Positions 27,528-36,911 of a stretch of DNA of 64,000 bases are shown here, in pieces. Within the stretch, counting starts at the first letter, position 1, and every line of letters starts with the position of its first letter. The notes beneath the pieces are model-generated. The model ran no database searches, was not told the origin of the DNA, and saw only the letters and a program-made list of their open reading frames with translations. This stretch comes from Novosphingobium sp. 9. GTDB lineage: Bacteria > Pseudomonadota > Alphaproteobacteria > Sphingomonadales > Sphingomonadaceae. The position numbers and the translations under genes are program-made. The DNA lies in contig NZ_CP022707.1 in the NCBI RefSeq assembly GCF_025340265.1, forward strand, positions 1,984,501-2,048,500, read 5' to 3'.

Positions 27528-29261
27528 TTGCGCGCCTTTCTTTTGTCAGCCGGTTCCCTCGCCTCAGGTCTCGCTCTGGCCCTGTCCTCTTTGGCGCCTG
27601 CCGGGGCAGAGGCCCCCGTCGCGCCGCAAAGCGAAACGGCCAAGCCCGTTCAATCCGGTTTCGCGCGCCATGCGATGGTCGCCGCCGCTAATCCGCTGGC
27701 GACCGAGGCGGGTGTTGCCGTCCTCAAGCGTGGCGGCACCGCGATCGATGCAGCCGTCGCGATCCAGACCGTCCTGGGCCTTGTCGAACCGCAGAGTTCC
27801 GGCCTCGGCGGTGGCTCGTTCATGGTCTACTATGACGCCAGGACCCACAAGGTGACGGCTTACGATGGCCGCGAATTCGCGCCTGCCGGAGCCACCAACC
27901 GCCTGTTCGTTGACGATCAGGGCAAGCCCATTCCCTTCTACGATGCCGTGCTCGGCGGGATTTCGACCGGGGTTCCGGGCGCTATCGCCATGCTCGATCA
28001 GGCGCATCGCGACCACGGCAAGCTGTCCTGGGCCAGCCTGTTCGATCAGGGTGAAAAGCTTGCGTCCGATGGCTTCGTGGTCAGCCCGCGCCTTGCCAAG
28101 ATGATCGCCTCGAAGGCACCGCAGGCCAAGGCGCCCGATGCCGTGCGCTACTTCACGAAGGCCGATGGCCAGCGCTATGTCGCGGGCGATGTCCTGAAAA
28201 ACCCTGCTTATGCACATACCCTCGGCCTGATCGCCAAGTTCGGCGCCTCCGGCCTGCTGACCGGCCCTGTCGCACAGGACATCGTGGCGCGCCTGCACGA
28301 AGGTCCGCGTCCCAGCACAATGACGCTGGCCGATCTTGCCGCCTATCGCCCGACGGTAAAGCCCGCGCTGTGCGAGCCTTTCCTCGGTTACGTGGTCTGC
28401 ACGCCGCAGGCACCTTCCGGTGGTCCCGGCCTCCAGATGGCACTGGGAATCCTCAATCACACCGACATCGCCAAGCGTAATGCGAGCGACGAAAAGGCGT
28501 GGTTCGAATTCGCGCAGGCAAGTCGCCTCGCCTATGCCGACCGCGACCGCTACGTGGGCGACCCCGCTTTCGTGAAAGTGCCGCTCGCCGGATTGCTCGC
28601 GCCGAACTACCTTGCCAAGCGTGCCGCGCTGGTGGGCGAAAAGGCGGGGCCGGTGACGTTCGGCCAGCCCGAAGGCGCGCCGGACTATGCCACGGACAAG
28701 ACGCTTGAGCCGGGCGGAACCAGCCACTTTATCGTGGTCGATCAGTATGGTAATGTCCTGTCGATGACGACGACGGTGGAATCGATCTTCGGTTCCGGGC
28801 GTATGGTCGATGGTTTCTTCCTGAACAACCAGCTGACAGACAGTTCGTTCTCACCCAGCGATCCCGATGGCGTTCCGGCGGCCAACGCACCTGCTCCCGG
28901 CAAGCGTCCGCGTTCCAGCATGGCGCCTGCTATCGTGTTGAAGAACGGCCGCTTCTATGCCGCTGCGGGATCACCGGGCGGAAGCGCGATCCAAGCCTAC
29001 AACCTCAAGGCCCTTGTCGCGATTCTGGGCTGGAAGATGAGCCCGCAGGACGCCGTGGCGCTGCCGAATCTTGTCGCCAAGGGGGACAAGTTCAACGCCG
29101 ATCCGTTCCCGGCGGACATCATGAAAGGCCTTGCCGACCGCGACATGCCGCTCGACACCGCGCGCGGAGAAGAGTCCGGCATTCAGGCTATCATCGTGAA
29201 AAACGGTGGTTATCTGGGCGGTGCCGATCCGCGTCGCGAAGGCCGCGCCCGCGGTTTCTGA
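27528..29261 (+). CDS. ggt: secreted gamma-glutamyltransferase
   Basis: About 577 residues from a TTG start at 27528, which has CGGAGA eight bases upstream and leads straight into a signal peptide (LRAFLLSAGSLASGLALALS, ending AGAEA); the ATG at 27474 would add an unlikely leader. GGT landmarks: HAMVAAANPLATEAGVAVLK, GSGLGGGSFMVYY-like core, the autoprocessing and nucleophile threonine in GTSHFIVVDQYGN, and RPRSSMAPAIVLKNG with AAGSPGGS. The enzyme removes or transfers gamma-glutamyl groups in the periplasm, releasing cleavable products such as Cys-Gly from glutathione. Here it may act on the ligand brought in by the neighbouring TonB receptors (inference). Confidence 0.92.
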   Translation: MRAFLLSAGSLASGLALALSSLAPAGAEAPVAPQSETAKPVQSGFARHAMVAAANPLATEAGVAVLKRGGTAIDAAVAIQTVLGLVEPQSSGLGGGSFMVYYDARTHKVTAYDGREFAPAGATNRLFVDDQGKPIPFYDAVLGGISTGVPGAIAMLDQAHRDHGKLSWASLFDQGEKLASDGFVVSPRLAKMIASKAPQAKAPDAVRYFTKADGQRYVAGDVLKNPAYAHTLGLIAKFGASGLLTGPVAQDIVARLHEGPRPSTMTLADLAAYRPTVKPALCEPFLGYVVCTPQAPSGGPGLQMALGILNHTDIAKRNASDEKAWFEFAQASRLAYADRDRYVGDPAFVKVPLAGLLAPNYLAKRAALVGEKAGPVTFGQPEGAPDYATDKTLEPGGTSHFIVVDQYGNVLSMTTTVESIFGSGRMVDGFFLNNQLTDSSFSPSDPDGVPAANAPAPGKRPRSSMAPAIVLKNGRFYAAAGSPGGSAIQAYNLKALVAILGWKMSPQDAVALPNLVAKGDKFNADPFPADIMKGLADRDMPLDTARGEESGIQAIIVKNGGYLGGADPRREGRARGF

Positions 29262-29376
29262 TCTGATCCCCTGCCGGCGGAGCGCCTCGACAGCGTTCCG
29301 CCGCTAAACCGGGTTAAAACCGGCAGAGACGGGGCTAGAGACAGGGTAAACATGGGGTACAACCCGACACAGACGC

Positions 29377-29404
29377 AAAAAAGGGGCAACTGAGCCCCCT
29401 TTTT
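29377..29404. terminator. bidirectional terminator between ggt and the fecI-fecR unit
   Basis: A stem of AAAAAGGGGC with GCCCCCTTTTT flanked by A- and T-runs. It serves the convergent genes ending at 29261 (+) and 29430 (-). Confidence 0.88.
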
Positions 29405-29429
29405 CATATCCGTCATCGAGCCGTTCGGA

Positions 29430-30989
29430 TCAGGTGCCGATCTCGACCGATCCATCCGCCTCCCGCGTGATGTTCACGCCGAAGCCCGATTGCAGGGCAT
29501 CGAGAAACACGTCGGATTCGTTGAGCCCGAAACGGCCGCCGATACGCATTTGCGCGACGGCGGGATCGTTGACCCGGAGCGGCTTTGCGCGGTAGCGGTT
29601 GAACTGGGCTGCGGCCTCACCGATCGTCAGGCCATCGAACACCAGCATACGGTCCTGCCACGAGGTTCGCTGCGCGATTTCCAGCGACGTCAGCCTTGCC
29701 GGTACGATGGCTGCGCCATCGACGATCCGCGCACCGCTTCCCGCCGGAACTTGCGCATAGCGACTGGCATCGCGAACCGAGACGACGCCTTCGGTCACGG
29801 TCAGATCCACCCGGTCGGACTGGCGACGCAACGTGAAACTGGTGCCGATGGCGCGGGTGATCGAATCGCCGGTCTCGACTTCGAAAGGCCGGTCGGGATC
29901 GTGCGCCACGTCGAAGGTGCCTTCCCCACGCAGCAGACGCAGGAAGCGACGGTCTCCGGTAAAGGCGACTTCGACTGCGGAATCGGTGTTGAGATGCAGC
30001 GTGCTGCCATCGTCGAGTTGGAGCGTCCTGACTTCGCCGAAACGCGTTTCGATACGCTCTCCACGCGGGCCGAAGAGGTGGCGCGCTGGCCACGCGCCCA
30101 GCAAGGCTGCCACGGCTACTCCGCTGAGTATGACACCACGGCGCGACGAGCGACCGGGGCGCACGTCCGAATCGGTGACGGGAAAATCATCCGGCTCGAC
30201 AAGATCGGCCGGCACGTCGCGGCGCTTTGCCGCATCATCGAAACGGGGACCAAGCGCCTTCAGGCGCTCGGCATCCTGCCACGCACTTTCTGCTTGAGCG
30301 TAAGCTACGGCATGAAACGGATTTTCATCGACCCAGGCCATGATTTCGGCCCGTTCGTGATCGTCCGCATCAGGATACCGAACTGCGTGTCGTGCAGCCG
30401 TCTCCTCGATCTCCGCTCGTTCCGTTCTCCCGGAACCTGTTGGTTCACCGCCGAATTCCTCGCGTTGCCTGCGCGCCTGCATAATCAGTGCAAGTGCCTT
30501 GGCCAAATGTTTCTCTACGGTAGAAACGGATAACCCCATCACTTCCGCTATTTCGGCCACCGATTTTTCCTGAACCCGGCGCATATGGAATGCGCGACGG
30601 GCCTGGATCGGCAACTCGGGCAGGAAATTGTGCAGCCAGCGCAGTTCCGAGCGCGCCTGCAACTGTCCTTCCAGACTGGTGTCCGCCTGCAGCAGTTCGG
30701 CATCGGCAATCTGCTCGAATGAAACCACCTTGTTTCGCCGCGCTTCATCGATCACGAGATTGCGGGCGATATTATAGAGATAGGCGCGGCCGTGGATCAC
30801 GCGTTCCCATTCGATCACGGTCCAGGCCCGGCACAGCACTTCGGCGACCATGTCGTCCGCGTCCTGGCCCCCCGTCACGATCCGCACGAGGCGCGAGCGC
30901 AGCGCGGCCTGATGCGGCAGAATGACAGACTTGTACCAGTCCAGCTTGGCGCGTGTATCGCCCAATCGAAACCCCTGCGACCCCGGCAC
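29430..30989 (-). CDS. FecI-type ECF sigma factor fused in frame to a FecR-type anti-sigma factor (fusion doubtful)
   Basis: One 519-residue frame. Residues 1 to about 165 are an ECF sigma factor (DADDMVAEVLCRAW, RAYLYNIARNLVIDEARR; region 4 VAEIAEVMGLSVSTVEKHLA). From about 190 the sequence is FecR: N-terminal DUF4880 (IEETAARHAV ... WVDENPFHAVAYAQAESAW), a membrane segment (VILSGVAVAALLGAW) and the FecR domain (ETRFGEVRTLQLDDGSTLHLNTDS). These are normally two genes. A single missing base in the CCC run at 30429-30431 would explain the fusion: restoring it puts FecR at a GTG (30448) with GAGGAA seven bases upstream. The STN-domain receptor is divergent, giving a full FecIRA signalling set. 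Confidence 0.9.
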   Translation of the reverse strand: MPGSQGFRLGDTRAKLDWYKSVILPHQAALRSRLVRIVTGGQDADDMVAEVLCRAWTVIEWERVIHGRAYLYNIARNLVIDEARRNKVVSFEQIADAELLQADTSLEGQLQARSELRWLHNFLPELPIQARRAFHMRRVQEKSVAEIAEVMGLSVSTVEKHLAKALALIMQARRQREEFGGEPTGSGRTERAEIEETAARHAVRYPDADDHERAEIMAWVDENPFHAVAYAQAESAWQDAERLKALGPRFDDAAKRRDVPADLVEPDDFPVTDSDVRPGRSSRRGVILSGVAVAALLGAWPARHLFGPRGERIETRFGEVRTLQLDDGSTLHLNTDSAVEVAFTGDRRFLRLLRGEGTFDVAHDPDRPFEVETGDSITRAIGTSFTLRRQSDRVDLTVTEGVVSVRDASRYAQVPAGSGARIVDGAAIVPARLTSLEIAQRTSWQDRMLVFDGLTIGEAAAQFNRYRAKPLRVNDPAVAQMRIGGRFGLNESDVFLDALQSGFGVNITREADGSVEIGT

Positions 30990-31109
30990 GGCTACCCGTG
31001 CGCGGCTAAAACCATAAGAAGCGCCTCTCCACGCAAATGTACGGATTTGTTATATCCTGCCCTGTGCATTCCATTGCACCACGCATGTGCACGCCTGTCC
31101 AGCAAATTT

Positions 31110-31127
31110 GCGACATAAAATTGTCGC
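31110..31127. promoter_or_regulatory. inverted repeat in the divergent fecI-fecR / receptor promoter region
   Basis: GCGACA and TGTCGC separated by TAAAAT lie midway between the divergent starts at 30989 and 31240. Nearly the same element (GCGACA-N7-TGTCGC) lies in front of the TetR gene at 36166-36184, which suggests a shared operator. Confidence 0.6.
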
Positions 31128-31239
31128 ATGGACATTGTTCCTGCCGCAGTGCAAAAAAATCGAGCGAACCGATAGCGGTTTCGTGACGGCGGTCCGTTCT
31201 GGATGAGCAAGGGACGACGACGGCCAAAGGGGGGTCGGG

Positions 31240-33911
31240 TTGCGAGGTACAGGACGATACTGGCTCCTGTTGCCATTCGCGCCGCTACTAATGGCCGAGG
31301 CACCCGACGCCGCGCAACAGGCGCACGTTCACCCGTACCGGATCGAGGCCCAGCCCATGGCGCAAGCGCTCACCCGATTTTCGGAGCAATCGAACCTGCG
31401 CATCCTGTTCCCGTTCGAGGGCGTGCAGGCGATGCGATCGCGCGCGGTCAAGGGACGGCTTGACGATCGCGAGGCACTCGAACGCCTGATCGCCGGAACC
31501 GCGCTGCGGATCGCCAGCATGCGCGACAATGTGGTGGTGCTCAGTCTGCCGCGCAGTGCCGGCGCCGTTTCCGCAGGAGCAGCGCCCGGCGATACAGACA
31601 ATCTTCCTGTGAGCCCGAGGCATGGTCTTTCCCGGCCGATCACCGCGCAGGGCGGCCCTGCCCCGGCGAACAGATCGTCGTCACCGGCAAGCGGATTTCC
31701 GACAGCAGTGAGGCGGTGGGCAGCGGACACACCACGCAGACCGTTGGCGTGACCCGCAAGGCCCTGCTTTCCGCGCCGCCGGGGATTTCCGGCCTGAAAA
31801 TGCTGGAGTATCTGCCCGGCTTCAATGTCCAGACCGACGGCCCGCTCGGCCTCTACGAGTTCGGCAATTCGGTGCAGGTGCGCGCCTTCAACCTCGACGA
31901 GATCGGCTTCGTGCTCGACGGTATCCCGATGGGGCGCTCCGACGCGTTCGGGGCAGTCCGATCTTCCGCTATGTCGATAACGAGAACCTTGCGGGCGTCG
32001 AGGCCTCGCCGGGGGCCTCGGACGTTACCCAGCCGAGCTATTCCTCGCTGGGGCCGATGATCCGTTATTCGACGATTGCGCCGCAGGATACGCCGGGACT
32101 GTTCGCGGCGCAGTCGCTCGGCTCGGACGCGCTGCGCCGCACGTTCCTGCGCGCCTCCACCGGCAGGGTCGGTCCTTTCTCGGCCTATATCAGCCGGACC
32201 CGGCTCGACAGCGATCTGTGGCGTGGTGCCGGATCGATCGATCGTACCCATTGGGAAGGCCAGCTTCACGCCCGGATCGATGCCCATTCATGGCTGCGGC
32301 TGAAGTTCGTCGCCAACGATTTCGACGATACCGACAGCCCCTCGCTCACCAAGGCGCAGTACGACAGCACGACGCCCGATCTCGGCGGCAAGACCGGGCG
32401 CGACCGGGCTATGTCGGCACGGTGCTCGACCTGCCAGAGACCGTGGCGGGCGTGCCGTACTCCAATCCCGACTATACCTACTACGCAGGCCTTGCGAAGA
32501 ACGCGCGCAGCGACCGCCTCTATGGCGCGACGCTGCATCTCGAACCCGCATCCGGCAGCACGCTGGAACTGACCAGCTACCGCGAGAACAAGAGCGGCCA
32601 TGGCGTTTCGCCGGACAGCTATGCGAACTCGCTGATCTATTACACCGAGCAGGCCGAAGCCGGGCTCGCCGTCACAGCACCGCGCGGCGTGCAGTACGGC
32701 TATTCGGGGCTTACCGGGCATCGCCAGGGCGCCGTGCTCAGCGCCTCGCAGGAAATCGGCGATCACCGGATCGATGCCGGAGCCTGGATCGAGAGCGACC
32801 GCTATCACCGCACGCAGTACCGGCTCAATCTGGAAGATGGCGCTCCGGACGGCGCGGTGCTTGCCGATGAAGTCGTCTATTATCGCCGCAATTACCGCTC
32901 GCACCGTGACACGCTGCAATACTGGCTGCGGGATCGCTGGACGCCGGGTCAGGGACGGCTGACCATTGAGGCGGGGATCAAGGGGCTCGACATGCGCTAT
33001 GGTCTGACCGGCTATCGCGATTTCGATGACTATGCGCATGCCGACGGGTCGCCGGGATGGGGACCGCAGAGCGGCAAGGCGCACTGGTCGGACGGTTTTC
33101 TGCCGAGCCTTGGCGCGCTGTACCGCCTCGATGGCGAGCGCACGCAGGTCTTTGCCAGCTACGCGCAGAACATGGCGATGCCCAAGGGCATGGACACGAT
33201 TGCCTCGACCGCGTTCGCTTCGACATCGGCCTTTGCCCCGATACCTAAGGCTGAGCGGGCGCAGAATTTCGAGGTCGGAATCCGTACCAAACAGCCGTGT
33301 TTCTATGCCGTGGCGACGCTCTATCACACCTACTTCAGCAATCTCATCAGCGCCCTCAGCGTAACCGCCCCCGGCGATGCGAGTGAGGTGGAAACCTACT
33401 ATGTCAACGTCGGCGCGGTAGAAGCGCATGGGGCCGAAGCCTCGGCCACGGTCAAGCCCGCGTTTTTGGGCGACAAGGCCTATTTCACCGGCACGCTGAC
33501 CTATTCCGATGCCACGTTCCTGGACGACCTGCCTGCCACCACCGTCTCTGCGGCGACGGCGATCCGGGGCAAACGTCTGCCCGACAGCGCGCGCTGGATT
33601 GTCTCGGGCAGCGCCACGGTGGAGCCCACACGCTGGTCGCTGCTGGGGGTGAGTGCCCGCTACACCGGCAAGCGCTTTGCCGACTATGCCAACACGCAAT
33701 CGGTCGGCGGCCAGCTGGTCGTCGATGCCTATGCCGAGCTGGGGCATCCCGCAGGCTCGGCCCGCTCAAGGACATGCGCCTGCGCCTCAACGTCGACAAT
33801 GTGTTCGACCGCGATGCGCTGTCCTTCATCAATCCCACCGTGTCCGGAGAGGCCACCTATCGGCCGATGTCTCCGCGCACGGTGCAACTGACGCTTTCAG
33901 GGGAGTTCTGA
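31240..33911 (+). CDS. FecA-like TonB-dependent transducer with STN domain, four frameshifts
   Basis: With four single-base restorations this reads as one protein of about 891 residues. It starts at a TTG with a signal peptide (YWLLLPFAPLLMAEA), then an STN signalling domain (PMAQALTRFSEQSNLRILFP, GTALRIASMRDNVVVLS), a TonB-box-like EQIVVTGKRISD, plug (LEYLPGFNVQTDGPLG, DEIGFVLDGIPMGRSDAFG) and barrel ending in VQLTLSGEF. Frames change at about 31661 (CCCC), 31950 (GGGG), 32406 (GGG) and 33761 (CCC); each is healed by one added base and the order of frames fits four one-base losses. Through its STN domain it should signal to the divergent FecR and activate the FecI sigma. Confidence 0.88.
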
Positions 33912-33977
33912 TCCAATGCCTGTGACGAAGTCGGTATCCTGTGTTTTCGATGCACTCCCTGTCAGGAGTGCGCAGGC

Positions 33978-34808
33978 ATGATGGAGCTTGTTTCCCAGTG
34001 GGGCATGCCGGTGCTGATGCTGCTGGCGGCAGGTGTCGCAGCCGGTTTCGTGGCGGGCCTGTTCGGTATCGGCGGCGGCTTCGTGGTCGTCCCCGTGCTG
34101 TTCGTGATGCTGCCGCTGCTGGGCGCGGCGAAGTCCGAGATCGCGCATGTCGCGATCGGCACCTCGCTGGCCACGATCATCATTTCCGCCCTGCGCGCCA
34201 CCCATGCGCAGGCCAAGCGCGGCGCGGTCGATTTCGAGATGCTCAAGACCTGGGCGCCGTGGATCGTGATCGGTGACGGCGTGGGCGTGTGGCTCGCCTC
34301 GCGCGTGTCGAGCAACGGTCTGGCGATGATCTTCGGTGTCGGTGTCGCGCTGATGGCAGTCCACTTCCTGCATCCCGTGCTGCGCGAGAAGCGCGTGTCC
34401 GACACGCTGCCGGTGGGCTATGCCCGCGTCGGCATCGCCGGTGGCCTTGGCGCCTTCTCCTCGTTGCTGGGCATCGGTGGCGGCACCATCGCGATCATCG
34501 TGCAGACGCTGTGCGGCCGCGACATCCACCGTTCGATCGCGACCGCCTCGGGCATTGGCGTCATCATCGCCATTCCCGGCACCATCGGCTTCATGATCAT
34601 CGGTCTTGGCTCGCAAGGGCTGCCGGTGGGCTCGATCGGCTATATCAACCTGCTGTCGGTCGTTGCCATCTCGGCGACCTCGATCATCTCGGCGCCCTGG
34701 GGCGTGGCCGCAGCGCACAAGATCCCCAAGCACATCCTGACGCCGGTCTTCGGGCTCTACCTGCTGTTCGTCGCCTTCACGATGATCCGCCACGGGCTCG
34801 GCTACTGA
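33978..34808 (+). CDS. TauE/SafE-family membrane permease
   Basis: A 276-residue inner-membrane protein of about eight transmembrane segments, with the duplicated family motif: GFVAGLFGIGGGFVVVPVLF near residue 25 and GAFSSLLGIGGGTIAIIVQ near 155. Relatives export sulfite or organosulfonates, or move other small anions. CAGGAG precedes the ATG at 33978 by nine bases. It lies 67 bp after the FecA-like receptor and before aminotransferase 2, on the same strand, so it may carry a product of the periplasmic processing in or out (inference). The substrate cannot be read from the sequence. Confidence 0.88.
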   Translation: MMELVSQWGMPVLMLLAAGVAAGFVAGLFGIGGGFVVVPVLFVMLPLLGAAKSEIAHVAIGTSLATIIISALRATHAQAKRGAVDFEMLKTWAPWIVIGDGVGVWLASRVSSNGLAMIFGVGVALMAVHFLHPVLREKRVSDTLPVGYARVGIAGGLGAFSSLLGIGGGTIAIIVQTLCGRDIHRSIATASGIGVIIAIPGTIGFMIIGLGSQGLPVGSIGYINLLSVVAISATSIISAPWGVAAAHKIPKHILTPVFGLYLLFVAFTMIRHGLGY

Positions 34809-34881
34809 TCGCCTGACCGTTCCCCCGCCCTGCCGCCTCCCCCCAGCGAGCGGCAGGGCAAAGTCCGGTCCGGCGGCGTTC

Positions 34882-36075
34882 ATGCCCGCCGGACCGGCAT
34901 TGCATAAGAGGCCAGACACCCGACATGCCCCCTTCTCCCTTTCCCGGCGCTCCTTGCTCGGCACAGCCGGAGCAGGCGGCGCACTGGCCCTGACTGGCAC
35001 GAATCCGGCGCTTGCGGCAGCAGTGGAGCAAGGCACGGCAGCTTATGGTGTCGATGTCGCCGATGTGTTCGGCCCGCCACCGGGAGTCGCCCAACTCAGC
35101 CGGAACGAGAACCCCTTCGGCCCTGCGCCATCCGCGCTGCAGGCGGTCGCACGCTATTCGGCGCAAGGCGCCTATTACGCGGACCGCGCGGTGCGCAAGC
35201 TGATCGCCATGATCGCCGAGCGCCATGGTCTCGAATCCGATCGTGTGGTGCTCTCCTCCGGCTCGACCGAAGTGCTCAAGTGTGTCGCGCTGGGCCTCGG
35301 TCGCAAGGGCACGATCCTGTGCCCCGAGCTGTTCTGGGACACCACCGTCCACTATGCCGAGGCCAAGGGCGTCAAGGTGAAGCGTGTGCCGCTCGCCAGC
35401 GACATGAGCATCGACCTTGCCGCGATGAAGGCCGCGATCACGCCCGATGTCAGCCTGATCCATATCTGCAATCCCAACAATCCGACCGGCATGTCGCTGG
35501 ATGGCGAGGCTCTGCGCGCCTTCATTCGCAGCGTCGATCCGCGCGTCACCGTGCTGGTGGATGAGGCCTACATGGAACTGACCGCGCGGCCCGACTACAC
35601 CACGGTCGTGCCGCTGTTGAAGGAACGCGCCAATCTGGTGATCTGTCGCACGTTCTCGAAGATCTACGGCATGGCAGGGCTTCGTCTGGGCTATGCGATG
35701 ACCTCGCCCGACATCGCCGAGACGCTGCGCGGCTATCTGATGAGCTTCGGCGGCAATCTGGCGGGCCTTGCCGCCGGGATCGCCTCGTACCACGACGAGC
35801 CTTTCCTCAAGGCCTCCAAGGCTTTCATCCTGGAATCGCGCGCCTCGATCATGGAGGTGGTGAAGTCCTGCGGTCTTGCCACCTGTGCGTCGGATACGAA
35901 CTTCGTCTACGTGAAAGTACCCGATGCCGATGCACTCTACCAGAAGATGGTCGAGGCGCAGGTCGATATCCGGCCCGCCTATGGCAGATGGACCCAGTGG
36001 TCGCGCGTCAGCACCGGCCGGGCCGAGGACATCGGCCGCTACGCCGCCGTGCTGCGCGCCTACGTCGGCGCCTGA
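34882..36075 (+). CDS. Tat-exported HisC-like PLP-dependent aminotransferase 2
   Basis: A 397-residue aminotransferase with a twin-arginine signal, SLSRRSLLGTAGAGGALALT (Arg 22-23), and an ALA cleavage site near 45. Motifs: LSRNENPFGPAPSAL, ICNPNNPTG near 195-203, VLVDEAYMEL, and the PLP lysine at about 260 in RTFSKIYGMAGLRLG. It is a homologue of the enzyme at 23497 but clearly diverged. The start is uncertain: an ATG at 34925 would encode MPPFSLSRRSLLG if one C were restored to the C-run after it, a more typical Tat leader. Two exported HisC-like enzymes in one island is unusual. Confidence 0.87.
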   Translation: MPAGPALHKRPDTRHAPFSLSRRSLLGTAGAGGALALTGTNPALAAAVEQGTAAYGVDVADVFGPPPGVAQLSRNENPFGPAPSALQAVARYSAQGAYYADRAVRKLIAMIAERHGLESDRVVLSSGSTEVLKCVALGLGRKGTILCPELFWDTTVHYAEAKGVKVKRVPLASDMSIDLAAMKAAITPDVSLIHICNPNNPTGMSLDGEALRAFIRSVDPRVTVLVDEAYMELTARPDYTTVVPLLKERANLVICRTFSKIYGMAGLRLGYAMTSPDIAETLRGYLMSFGGNLAGLAAGIASYHDEPFLKASKAFILESRASIMEVVKSCGLATCASDTNFVYVKVPDADALYQKMVEAQVDIRPAYGRWTQWSRVSTGRAEDIGRYAAVLRAYVGA

Positions 36076-36165
36076 CCCCTCTTTGCGAGTTGATCGCAAT
36101 GCCCTGCGGATAACACTGACTACAGGCTTGGCTTTGGCACGCCCCGCACTACTCTGATACCGGTT

Positions 36166-36184
36166 GCGACAAATATTATGTCGC
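36166..36184. promoter_or_regulatory. inverted repeat just upstream of the TetR gene
   Basis: GCGACA-AATATTA-TGTCGC lies 25 bp before the GTG start at 36209, a position where a TetR-family protein usually represses itself. Read on the other strand it is nearly the same as the element at 31110-31127. Confidence 0.65.
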
Positions 36185-36208
36185 GTCTTTTCAAACGAGA
36201 GAATCCCG

Positions 36209-36799
36209 GTGCCCAGACTGACCCGTAGCGAAAGCCAGGCCATCACCCGCGTCAAGCTGCTGCAGGCGGCGCGCGAACTGTTCCGGCGCGACGGCTATGC
36301 GATCACCTCGGTCGATCGGATCGCCGCCCATGCCGGGTTCAGCAAGGGTGCGGTCTACTCCAACTTTCCGACCAAGGATGCGATCTTTCTCGAAGTGCTC
36401 GAAGGAATCGGCACCGACGGCATGGAAGCGCTGATGTCCTCGCTCAAGGCCGACCCTTCGCGCGAGGCGGTGATCGCCACGCTGTGCAATTGGGCGAATT
36501 ATTGTTCGGGGTCGGGAAGCTGGGTGCTGACGATCCTCGAACACGTCCGCAGCACGACGCCGGACTCGCCCGCGCTCGTCCGGCAGCGCGACATTCTGAC
36601 GGCCAACTGGCGCCAGCTCGCGGGATGGCTGAAGGAACGCTTTCCCGAAATAGACCTGCCCGAGCTGACGCTCGGCGCGTTGCTGTTCGAGATCGCCTAT
36701 GCGCCTGCGCTGACTTTCGTGAAGGAGCCCACCACAGGCGAGCTCATGCGCGTCGTGCTGGAACGCGTGCTGCCGGCAAAAGTACCGGCTATAACTTGA
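36209..36799 (+). CDS. TetR-family transcriptional regulator
   Basis: About 196 residues from a GTG at 36209 (VPRLTRSESQAITRVKLLQA), with GAGAGAA upstream; an in-frame upstream ATG at 36164 would run through the operator-like repeat. The N-terminal helix-turn-helix is typical: ARELFRRDGYAITSVDRIAA, then HAGFSKGAVYSNFPTKDAIF. The C-terminal half (helical, with FPEIDLPELTLGALLFEIAY) is the ligand-binding and dimer region, not assignable to a ligand. It likely represses its own gene and the fecI-fecR / FecA-like promoter, given the shared inverted repeat. Confidence 0.9.
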   Translation: MPRLTRSESQAITRVKLLQAARELFRRDGYAITSVDRIAAHAGFSKGAVYSNFPTKDAIFLEVLEGIGTDGMEALMSSLKADPSREAVIATLCNWANYCSGSGSWVLTILEHVRSTTPDSPALVRQRDILTANWRQLAGWLKERFPEIDLPELTLGALLFEIAYAPALTFVKEPTTGELMRVVLERVLPAKVPAIT

Positions 36800-36911
36800 G
36801 AATAGGTCTCATTAGTTTATCTGAGATATATCTTTAGACTTGAAATCGGTCATACCCGGCAGTATCTGCGTGTTCGACACAAGCACTCGGAAAAACAGCA
36901 GGAAGACAGGC

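Noticed and set aside
20519..29261. Lasso-peptide or other RiPP uptake cluster
   Set aside because: TonB receptors with FecI/FecR occur beside lasso-peptide genes in sphingomonads, but no precursor peptide, maturation protease, asparagine-synthetase-like cyclase or isopeptidase is present here.
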